Below are positions 1 to 5,179 of a stretch of 7,777 nucleotides of DNA, piece by piece. Each line of letters begins with the position of its first letter. Position 1 is the stretch's first letter. Origin of the DNA: JACCYI01 sp036389195 (GTDB lineage Bacteria > Actinomycetota > Thermoleophilia > Solirubrobacterales > Solirubrobacteraceae); the NCBI GenBank assembly GCA_036389195.1, contig DASVQH010000373.1, positions 1 through 7,777 on the forward strand, in the 5' to 3' direction. The notes beneath the pieces are model-generated. The model was not told where the DNA came from and did no database searches. It saw only the letters and a list, made by a program, of their open reading frames with translations. The position numbers and the translations under genes were made by a program.

Positions 1-2
1 GG

Positions 3-566
3 CGGGCGTCCGCGCAGGTCGTGGCGGCGTCGCGCGCCGACGGCGTGGCGATCGGCGGCTCGCTGGGTCAGGACAAGGCGCAGATGTACGAGGTGGTCGG
101 GTGGGCGGCGGACGAGCTGCCGGAGGACCGCCCGCGCCACCTGCTGGGCATCGGCGACATCGACGACCTGATCCGCGGCGTCGAGCTGGGCATGGACACG
201 TTCGACTGCGCCATGCCGACGCGGCTCGGGCGCCACGGCATGGCCGTCGTCCCCGATCCGGGCGCGCGCTGGCGCATCGACCTGGGCAAGGCGCGCTACA
301 AGCGCGCCGACGAGCCGCTGATGGAGGGCTGCCCCTGCGCGGCCTGCACGGCGGGGTACTCGCGGGCCTACCTGCACTACCTCGTCAAGGCGCGCGAGAC
401 CACCGCGATGCGCCTGCTGACGCTCCACAACCTCGCCTACGTGGCGCGGCTGATGGCCGATCTGCGCGGCGCGATCGGCGAGGGCACCCTCGCCACGGTC
501 GCGGCGCAGCTGCGCGCGGGCGCGGCGCCCGGGGCGCGGCGGACCGCTCCTGAGCCCGCGTCCTAG
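3..566 (+). CDS. tgt: tRNA-guanine transglycosylase (queuine tRNA-ribosyltransferase), C-terminal part, 5' end outside window
   Basis: The enzyme exchanges guanine 34 in GUN-anticodon tRNAs for a 7-deazaguanine (preQ1 in most bacteria, queuine in salvagers). The reading frame is open to the left edge, so the first GTG at 21 is internal and the true start lies upstream; 187 codons are visible. The pocket glycines IGG are encoded at 51-59. The nucleophilic Asp of FDCAMPTR is codon 204-206. The zinc site is CPCAAC (Cys codons 330, 336, 345) plus the His of LLTLHN at 426-428. The stretch VVGWAADELPEDRPRHLLGIG resembles the actinobacterial branch of the family. After the zinc site the protein has a short Ala/Gly/Arg-rich tail. 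The pocket loop after IGG reads SLGQDK rather than the usual LAVGE, which may affect base choice. The TAG stop overlaps the kinase stop on the other strand. The family call is firm; the base used is not known. Confidence 0.95.
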   Translation, partial: RASAQVVAASRADGVAIGGSLGQDKAQMYEVVGWAADELPEDRPRHLLGIGDIDDLIRGVELGMDTFDCAMPTRLGRHGMAVVPDPGARWRIDLGKARYKRADEPLMEGCPCAACTAGYSRAYLHYLVKARETTAMRLLTLHNLAYVARLMADLRGAIGEGTLATVAAQLRAGAAPGARRTAPEPAS

Positions 567-1789
567 CGGGTGTTGTCCTCGATCAGCCCGCGCAGCTCGC
601 TCAGCGACTGCTGCGCGTCGCCGCGGACGTCCTCGCGCAGCTGGACGGAGCGCCCGCCGGTCTGGCTGAGCACCACCGCGGCGCCGCCGGCGACGAGGGC
701 GAGGACCGCCAGCAGGATCAGCAGCGTGCGCGCGGCCCCGCCGCGCTTGCGCGGGGCGGTGGCGGGTGGAGCCGCGGCGGCGGCGGCCCGGCGCGGCGGC
801 GGCGCGTACTCGTCGGCCAGCGGCTCCAGCCGCCGGCGCGGCGCCGCGGGCGGCGCGGGCGCGGCCGAGCGGACCGCGTCGCGCGACAGCATCCGCGTCG
901 CCTCGGTCTCCTCGTCCGCGGGCAGCGCGGTGGTGGTCGACGGCGACGGCTCCGGCTCGACGCCGTGCAACCCGTCGCGCAGCGCCTCCTCCATCTCCGG
1001 CCCGTCGGCGAAGCGGCCCTCGGGGTCGCGGTGCAGCGCGCGCAGGACGGCGGCCGAGAGCGCCGGCGGCACCCCCGGGTTGACCCGGTCAAGGCGCTCG
1101 GGCGGCCCGGAGTCCTGCAGCCGGGCGAGCTCGGTCAGCGACAGCCCCTCGTAGGGCAGCCGGCCGGTCAGCAGCTGGTAGGCCACGACGCCGAGCGAGT
1201 AGAGGTCGGCCGCCGGGCCCGCCGGCTCGCCGCGGGCCTGCTCGGGCGCCAGGTAGGCGGCGGTGCCGAGCACGGAGCCGACCCGCGTGATGTCGGACTG
1301 CTCGGAGGCCTTGGCGATGCCGAAGTCGGCCAGCTTGACCACGCCGTCGAGGCTGCGCAGGAGGTTGCCCGGCTTGACGTCGCGGTGGATGACGCCGTTG
1401 CGGTGCGCGTACTCCAGGCCGCGGCAGGCCTGCACGAGGATGTCGACGGCGTCGGCGGGCTCGAGGTGGCCCTGGTCGCGCAGGATCTCCGCGCAGGAGT
1501 GGCCCTCGACGTGCTCCATCACGATGTACTGCCGGCCGCTGGCGTCGTCGAGGCCGAAGTCGAAGACCTGGACGACGTTCGGGTGCACGAGCCGCGCCGC
1601 CGCCAGCGCCTCGCGGCGGAAGCGGGCCACGAAGCCCGGGTCCTCGGCGAGGTGCTCGGCCAGGAGCTTGACCGCCACGTAGCGCTCCAGGCGCGTGTCG
1701 AAGGCGAGCTGGACGGTCGACATGCCGCCGACCCCGAGGCGGTTCTCGAGGCGGTAGCGGGAGGCGAAGAGCTGGTCGGTGGGGGCCAT
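563..1789 (-). CDS. Transmembrane Ser/Thr protein kinase (PknB-type kinase domain, no PASTA)
   Basis: This is a 408-aa Hanks-type kinase that phosphorylates cytoplasmic Ser/Thr residues. The kinase domain (about 12-270) looks complete and active: glycine loop GVGGMSTV 19-26, Lys41 in VAVK, Glu60 of helix C, HRDVKPGN 135-142 with catalytic Asp137, DFG 155-157, activation-loop Thr168 and Thr176, APE 181-183, Asp195 and Arg259. A linker of about 80 residues rich in Pro, Ala and Arg follows. It contains TEATRML (295-301), a possible phospho-Thr docking site for FHA proteins. One membrane helix spans about 355-375, leaving only 33 residues outside with no PASTA or other sensor domain. The ATG lies 4 bp after the lipoprotein stop, with GAGGA about 14 nt upstream, so the two are probably co-transcribed. 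I infer that the sensing part may be the lipoprotein. The signal and substrates are unknown. Confidence 0.95.
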   Translation of the reverse strand: MAPTDQLFASRYRLENRLGVGGMSTVQLAFDTRLERYVAVKLLAEHLAEDPGFVARFRREALAAARLVHPNVVQVFDFGLDDASGRQYIVMEHVEGHSCAEILRDQGHLEPADAVDILVQACRGLEYAHRNGVIHRDVKPGNLLRSLDGVVKLADFGIAKASEQSDITRVGSVLGTAAYLAPEQARGEPAGPAADLYSLGVVAYQLLTGRLPYEGLSLTELARLQDSGPPERLDRVNPGVPPALSAAVLRALHRDPEGRFADGPEMEEALRDGLHGVEPEPSPSTTTALPADEETEATRMLSRDAVRSAAPAPPAAPRRRLEPLADEYAPPPRRAAAAAAPPATAPRKRGGAARTLLILLAVLALVAGGAAVVLSQTGGRSVQLREDVRGDAQQSLSELRGLIEDNTR

Positions 1790-1793
1790 GGAG

Positions 1794-2393
1794 CTAGCCG
1801 CCGTCCTCGGGCGAGACGCCGCCGGTCGACGGCGACGACCCGCCGCCGTCGCCCTCGTCGCCGCCGCCGCCCTCGCCGCCCTCGCCCTGGCCGCCGCTGC
1901 CGCCCTGGTCGGGGATCGGCGTCGCCGTGGCGGTGGGCACCGGCGTCGCGGTGGCCGTGGGGGTGGCGGTGACGGTCGGCGTCGGGGTGGGGGTCTCGGT
2001 CTCCTCGGGCGTCTCGGTCGGCGTCGGGGTCGGCGTCTCCTTCTTGTCGTCGTCCTTCTTCTCCTCGGCGCGGTCCGTGCAGTCCTCCGGCACGCGCTGC
2101 TCGAGGTGATCCACCCAGTCGGAGACGTTGGCCACGAGGCGGGCGTCGTAGCTCTCGGGGAGCTCCTGGGCCTGGCGGCGCAGCCGGGCGACCGCGTTCT
2201 GGGCGCTGTCGCAGCGGCCGTCGGCGAGCGCGGACTCGGCCCGGTCGATCGTCTTGACCATCGCCTGGGCCTTGCTCTGGGCGATCAGCTTGCGCTCGGG
2301 GGTGCCCTCGGAGCCGCAGCCGGCCGCCAGGAGGGCGGCGAGGGACGCGAGCGTGGCGAGGAGGAGGGGGCGGGGCGGGCGCAGGCGCGGCAT
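1794..2393 (-). CDS. Putative lipoprotein with small helical domain, Pro/Thr stalk and Gly-rich tail
   Basis: I do not recognise the family. The 199-aa product starts with an Arg-rich n-region, a hydrophobic stretch (10-24) and the lipobox-like LAAGC, giving lipidated Cys26, so it should be anchored outside the cytoplasmic membrane. Residues 30-107 look like a compact, mostly helical domain with two further cysteines (61 and 105) that could form a disulfide. A Lys/Asp-rich hinge follows, then a Pro-Thr repeat stalk (120-161) and a Gly/Glu/Ser-rich disordered tail (164-199). The ATG choice is supported by the signal peptide, which begins right there. Its position 4 bp before the membrane kinase gene, on the same strand, suggests a shared job at the envelope, for example as ligand-binding partner or kinase accessory. 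That role is inference. The order of stalk and tail at the C-terminus is unusual, because lipoprotein linkers more often sit next to the lipidated Cys. Confidence 0.85.
   Translation of the reverse strand: MPRLRPPRPLLLATLASLAALLAAGCGSEGTPERKLIAQSKAQAMVKTIDRAESALADGRCDSAQNAVARLRRQAQELPESYDARLVANVSDWVDHLEQRVPEDCTDRAEEKKDDDKKETPTPTPTETPEETETPTPTPTVTATPTATATPVPTATATPIPDQGGSGGQGEGGEGGGGDEGDGGGSSPSTGGVSPEDGG
1797..2036 (-). repeat. Low-complexity coding tract: Pro-Thr repeat and Gly-rich tail of the lipoprotein
   Basis: Codons at 2036-1911 encode alternating Thr-Pro and Thr-Ala units, and 1904-1797 encode a Gly-rich tail. At DNA level the first part is a degenerate array of GTCGG/GTGGG-type units on the + strand. 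Such tracts change length easily by slippage and could be O-glycosylated when exported; both statements are inference. Confidence 0.75.
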
Positions 2394-2424
2394 CGGGACT
2401 CGCAGGCAGGACAGGGTACCGGCC
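2394..2424 (-). promoter_or_regulatory. 31-bp spacer upstream of lipoprotein gene with a weak -10-like box
   Basis: Read on the minus strand, the gap between the phosphoesterase stop and the lipoprotein ATG holds TACCCT (complement of 2413-2418), a TAnnnT hexamer 19 nt before the ATG, and only a poor GCGAG ribosome-site candidate. It could be an internal promoter for the lipoprotein-kinase pair. No -35 box is evident. It is equally possible that the three genes share one transcript from upstream of 3156. Confidence 0.25.
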
Positions 2425-3156
2425 CTACTGGCCGTGGGAGAGGCGGTCGGCGAGCGAATCCGGGAGCCGGGCGGCGCGGATCGCCCCGGCGGCGCCGGCG
2501 ATGTCGTACTCGACGCGGCGCCACGTCGCGGTGGCCGCCGTCGTGTCGAGCTCCAGCCAGGCGGCCCGGGGGTCGCCGTCGCGCGGCTGGCCGACCGAGC
2601 CGGGGTTCAGCAGCCACTCGCCGCTCGACAGGTCGTCGACGGCGCCGTCGCGCCGCGTGGCGCCCGTGGCGGGCGACCCCTCGGGGCGGTTGAAGGCCAG
2701 CGCGACGTGGGAGTGCCCGATCAGCGAGATCCGCTGCGGCGCGGCGTCCAGGCACAGCTCCGCGGCCAGCGACGAGAGCACGTACTCCCAGATCGGGTCC
2801 CGCGGCGAGGCGTGGTAGAGCCCGACGCCCTCCGCCTCGCCCTGGGGCGCGAGCGCCGCCAGCCACTCCGTCGCCGCGGCCGACATGGTCTCCCGGGTCC
2901 ACTGCGCGGCCAGCGCGGCGCCGCGCGAGAAGTCCTCGAGCGACAGGGCGCCGGTGACGGCGAGGTCGTGGTTGCCGGCCAGGCAGATCGCGCAGTGCTC
3001 GTCGGCGAGCTCCACGCACGCGTCGGGCTCGGCGCCGTAGCCGACGAGATCGCCGAGGCACCACGTCTCCTCGGTCCCCGCGGCGGCGATCGCGTCGAGG
3101 ACCGCCTCGAAGGCGTGGCGGTTGCCGTGGATGTCGGAGACGATGGCGACGCGCAT
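2425..3156 (-). CDS. Calcineurin-like metallophosphoesterase (YfcE/MJ0912-like)
   Basis: This is a 243-aa two-metal phosphoesterase; relatives hydrolyse phosphomono- or phosphodiesters. All five family motifs are present: SDIHGN (Asp8, His10), GDLVGYG (Asp36), GNHD (Asn62, His63), His115 in LYHASPRD, and GHSH 147-150. The late signature NPGSVGQPRDGDPRA (184-198) is typical of this single-domain branch. There is no signal peptide, so it is cytoplasmic. The frame runs 50 codons further upstream, but that extension is Arg-rich and nonconserved and would cross the divergent promoter region. ATG 3156, directly before the first strand MRVAIVSDIHG and 4 nt after GAGAG, is the natural start. It is first in a leftward series with the lipoprotein and the kinase. 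A protein-phosphatase role opposing the kinase is conceivable, but nothing in the sequence shows it. The substrate is unknown. Confidence 0.93.
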   Translation of the reverse strand: MRVAIVSDIHGNRHAFEAVLDAIAAAGTEETWCLGDLVGYGAEPDACVELADEHCAICLAGNHDLAVTGALSLEDFSRGAALAAQWTRETMSAAATEWLAALAPQGEAEGVGLYHASPRDPIWEYVLSSLAAELCLDAAPQRISLIGHSHVALAFNRPEGSPATGATRRDGAVDDLSSGEWLLNPGSVGQPRDGDPRAAWLELDTTAATATWRRVEYDIAGAAGAIRAARLPDSLADRLSHGQ

Positions 3157-3217
3157 TGGGCTCTCAGGGTGCCAAGGACGGCGGACGCGGCGCGGCGCCC
3201 CATACGATGGGCCACCC
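3157..3217. promoter_or_regulatory. Divergent promoter region between phosphoesterase and M48 protease
   Basis: Only 61 bp separate the two start codons. On the + strand TACGAT (3203-3208) is a good -10-like box, 9 nt before ATG 3218. Transcription would begin at or within a few bases of that ATG, giving a leaderless mRNA, and no ribosome site is visible there. No clear -35 box lies 17 bp upstream. The box sits inside a short inverted repeat, CCCAT-3-ATGGG (3199-3211), followed by another CCCAT at 3215-3219. For the leftward gene a GAGAG precedes the ATG, but no -10 box stands out. Confidence 0.4.
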
Positions 3218-4474
3218 ATGCCCCGCCGTCTGCGCCTGCCCGCCGTCCTGCTGGCCGCCGTGGCGGTCGCCCAGGTCGCGGTGGTCGTCATGCGGCCGCG
3301 CGACAAGGGCCCCGAACCGGCGCCGGTCGAGGCCCGAGACTACTTCACCAAGGCCCAGATCGAGCGCGCCCGCGACTTCCGGCGCCCGCAGCTGGTCATC
3401 TACGGCGCCACGGTCGCCATCGAGCTGGGGGTCCTCGTGCTGCTGGTGCGCCGGCCGCCGCGGTGGCTGCACGGCGCGTCGCGGCGCCAGGTGCCGGCCG
3501 GGGCGCTCGCCGGCGCGGCGGTCTCGGCGCTCCCGGCGATCGCGCAGCTCCCCGTCAGCGCGATCGGGCGCCAGCGCGCCATCGACGTGGGCCTGACCAC
3601 GCGCTCCTGGCCCGGCTGGCTGGCCGACGTGGGACTCGACCTGGCGATCTCCGCGGGGCTGGCCGCGGTCGGCGGCGCGCTGCTGGTGGTCGCCCTGCGC
3701 CGGCTGGGGCGGGCCTGGTGGACGGTGGGCGCGGCGCTGATCGTCGTGTTCGGCGTCGCCATCACCTACGGCTCGCCGGTGCTCATCGACCCGCTGTTCA
3801 ACCGCTTCGAGCCGCTGGAGCCCGGCAGGACCCGCAGCGCCGTGCTCGATCTGGCCCGCCGCGCGGACGTCGACGTGGGGGAGGTCTACGTGGTCGACGC
3901 CTCCAAGCGGACCACCGGCGCCAACGCGTACGTGGCGGGGATCGGCAAGACCAAGCGCGTCGTGCTGTTCGACACGCTGCTGCGCGACTTCACGCCCGCC
4001 CAGGTGCGGCTGGTGGTCGCCCACGAGCTCGGCCACGTCCACCATCGCGACGTCTCGCACGGGCTGCTGTGGCTGGCCGTCGTGGCGCCGTTCGGCGTGC
4101 TGGCGGCCGCCCGGCTGGCCGAGCGCCTGGGCCCGGACGACTGGCGCGCGCGCCCGGCCCCGGCCGTCCCGGCCGTCGCCCTCGCGCTGGCCATCGTCGT
4201 GCCGGTGATCACCACGATCTCCAACGAGCTGTCGCGGGAGGTCGAGGCCCGCGCCGACCGCTACGCCCTGGCGCTGACGCACCAGCCCGACACGCTGATC
4301 GCCTTCCAGCGCATGATCGCGATCGCCAACGTGTCCGATCCGCAGCCGCCCGGCTGGGTGAACGTCCTGCTCGGCACGCACCCGACCGCCGTCCAGCGGA
4401 TCGGCGCGGCCGTGGCGTTCAGGGACGCGATGCGCCGGGAGGCTCGCCCCCGCCCCACTCCGGCAGGCTCTTGA
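3218..4474 (+). CDS. Ste24-like integral membrane zinc metalloprotease (peptidase family M48A)
   Basis: This is a 418-aa membrane protease. The zinc site is HELGH (269-273) plus EARAD (343-347), with Glu270 as catalytic base and Glu343 as third metal ligand. Ste24-type blocks are clear: an N-terminal EARDYFTKAQIERARDF (37-53), then PLFNRFEPLE (192-201), VVDASKRTTGANAYVAGIG and KRVVLFDTLL just before the zinc site. About seven membrane segments are visible (8-25, 58-77, 92-116, 134-160, 166-185, 283-301, 314-335), as in eukaryotic Ste24. The earlier in-frame ATG at 3122 would prepend a hydrophilic Arg-rich stretch overlapping the divergent gene. ATG 3218, at the first hydrophobic helix and just after a -10-like box, is preferred. 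Bacteria generally lack CAAX-prenylated substrates, so clearance of damaged or jammed membrane proteins is the likely role (inference). Its last 56 bp overlap the oppositely oriented DUF3467 gene. Confidence 0.93.
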   Translation: MPRRLRLPAVLLAAVAVAQVAVVVMRPRDKGPEPAPVEARDYFTKAQIERARDFRRPQLVIYGATVAIELGVLVLLVRRPPRWLHGASRRQVPAGALAGAAVSALPAIAQLPVSAIGRQRAIDVGLTTRSWPGWLADVGLDLAISAGLAAVGGALLVVALRRLGRAWWTVGAALIVVFGVAITYGSPVLIDPLFNRFEPLEPGRTRSAVLDLARRADVDVGEVYVVDASKRTTGANAYVAGIGKTKRVVLFDTLLRDFTPAQVRLVVAHELGHVHHRDVSHGLLWLAVVAPFGVLAAARLAERLGPDDWRARPAPAVPAVALALAIVVPVITTISNELSREVEARADRYALALTHQPDTLIAFQRMIAIANVSDPQPPGWVNVLLGTHPTAVQRIGAAVAFRDAMRREARPRPTPAGS

Positions 4475-4742
4475 TCCCCTCGCGGGTGCGCCACTTGGAG
4501 TAGTTGTCCTCCATGGCGTCGATGAGCTCGCGCATGAACTTCGCCGACAGGTTGATCCGCGACACGACCACCCCGGGGATCTCGTCGCCCTCCATCTCGT
4601 GGTCGACGCGGGCGAAGGTGACGGTGAACTCGTAGTCGGAGTGCGAGACGTTGGCGAAGTTCGCGTAGTGGCCCGCCATCACCTCCGGCGAGGTGTGGAT
4701 GTTGATCTGGCGCTCGCGGCCGGAGTCGGGATCGGGACCCAT
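4419..4742 (-). CDS. DUF3467 family protein
   Basis: This small 107-aa cytoplasmic protein of unknown function is recognised as DUF3467 from the pattern INIHTSPEVMAGHYANFANV, then SHSDYEFTVTFARV, then VVVSRINLSAKFMRELIDAMEDNYSKW. It reads as an alternating strand-strand-helix fold followed by a final amphipathic helix. It has no signal peptide, membrane segment or catalytic motif. The frame extends upstream to 4811, but that part lies across the rlmH start and is Arg-rich. ATG 4742 gives the normal family length and lies 6 nt after a -10-like GATACT on the minus strand, suggesting a leaderless message. The C-terminal residues SLPEWGGGEPPGASRP lie antisense to the end of the M48 gene and look like a nonconserved extension. 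Proximity to rlmH and argS hints at a housekeeping setting but does not reveal a function. Confidence 0.88.
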   Translation of the reverse strand: MGPDPDSGRERQINIHTSPEVMAGHYANFANVSHSDYEFTVTFARVDHEMEGDEIPGVVVSRINLSAKFMRELIDAMEDNYSKWRTREGIKSLPEWGGGEPPGASRP

Positions 4743-4764
4743 CGGCCTAGTATCCCGCACCGTC
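4743..4764. promoter_or_regulatory. 22-bp divergent spacer with overlapping -10-like boxes
   Basis: On the + strand TAGTAT (4748-4753) lies 11 nt before the rlmH GTG. On the minus strand GATACT (complement of 4749-4754) lies 6 nt before the DUF3467 ATG. The two hexamers share five base pairs, so polymerases could not open both at once. Neither gene has room for a Shine-Dalgarno leader, so both mRNAs would be leaderless or nearly so. No convincing -35 boxes are present; they would have to lie inside the opposite coding regions. Confidence 0.45.
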
Positions 4765-5178
4765 GTGCGGATCATCGTGCTGAGCGTCGGCCGGCTGCGG
4801 CCGCCGTACACCGACGACGTCCGGCACTACGAGCGGCTGCTCGGTCGGCACGCGCGCCTGGAGCTCGTCGAGGTCCGCGAGGACGAGCAGCTCGCCCGGC
4901 GGGTGCCCGAGCGCGCCCACGTCGTCCTGCTCGACGCGGGCGGCCGCACGCCCGACTCCGAGGCGTTCGCCCGCTGGCTGGAGGAGCGCCGCCAGTCCGG
5001 ACGCGACCTGTGCTTCGTGATCGGCGGCGCCTTCGGCCACGGCGCCCGCCTGGAGCGGGTCGACGAGCGGCTCTCGCTCGGGCCGATGACGCTGCCGCAC
5101 CAGCTGGCGCGGGTCGTGCTGCTCGAGCAGATCTTCCGCGCGCACAAGATCCTGGCCGGAGAGCCGTACCATCATTGA
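4765..5178 (+). CDS. rlmH: 23S rRNA pseudouridine-1915 N3-methyltransferase (RlmH, SPOUT family)
   Basis: RlmH methylates N3 of pseudouridine 1915 in helix 69 of 23S rRNA on assembled 70S ribosomes, using S-adenosylmethionine bound in a trefoil knot. The product has 137 residues. The first strand is RIIVLSVGRLRPPY, the knot glycines are IGGAFG (86-91), and the C-terminal signature runs SLGPMTLPHQLARVVL then LEQIFRAHKILAGEPYHH, ending at the typical YHH terminus. The longer frame from ATG 4693 would add 24 residues that overlap the divergent DUF3467 gene; GTG 4765 places the conserved first strand at the N-terminus. At 137 aa it is shorter than the roughly 155-160 aa of E. coli-type RlmH. The missing part falls between the second and third strands (after ELVEVREDE). 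The usual IGGPEG proline is Ala89. Its stop is 1 bp before argS, so the two are probably co-transcribed and translationally coupled. Confidence 0.94.
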   Translation: MRIIVLSVGRLRPPYTDDVRHYERLLGRHARLELVEVREDEQLARRVPERAHVVLLDAGGRTPDSEAFARWLEERRQSGRDLCFVIGGAFGHGARLERVDERLSLGPMTLPHQLARVVLLEQIFRAHKILAGEPYHH

Positions 5179-5179
5179 G

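Noticed and set aside
21..566. GTG at 21 as the start of tgt
   Set aside because: The frame continues to the left edge, and the catalytic N-terminal half of the family is missing, so the gene is cut by the window edge.
563..570. Rho-independent terminator between tgt and the kinase, and likewise at 6815-6824
   Set aside because: There is no spacer for a hairpin and no T-tract. GC-rich self-complementarity in the coding ends is not distinctive at this base composition.
965..1972. 335-codon + strand frame antisense to the kinase
   Set aside because: It mirrors the kinase codons, and its end is Arg-rich junk. There is no start context or recognisable domain.
1958..2000. Possible G-quadruplex in the G-rich + strand opposite the lipoprotein stalk
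   Set aside because: There are two runs of four or five G close together, but the other runs are mostly GG and spacing to further GGG runs is long. The pattern is explained by Thr-Pro codon repeats.
3157..3306. 50-residue N-terminal extension of the phosphoesterase
   Set aside because: It is Arg-rich, lacks conservation signs, and overlaps the divergent promoter and protease start. MRVAIVSDIHG is the normal N-terminus of the family.
2254..4503. 749-codon open frame on the + strand crossing the phosphoesterase and the M48 gene
   Set aside because: It is Arg/Gly/Pro-rich without recognisable motifs and runs across two well-supported genes in other frames. Long stop-free shadow frames are expected at this GC content.
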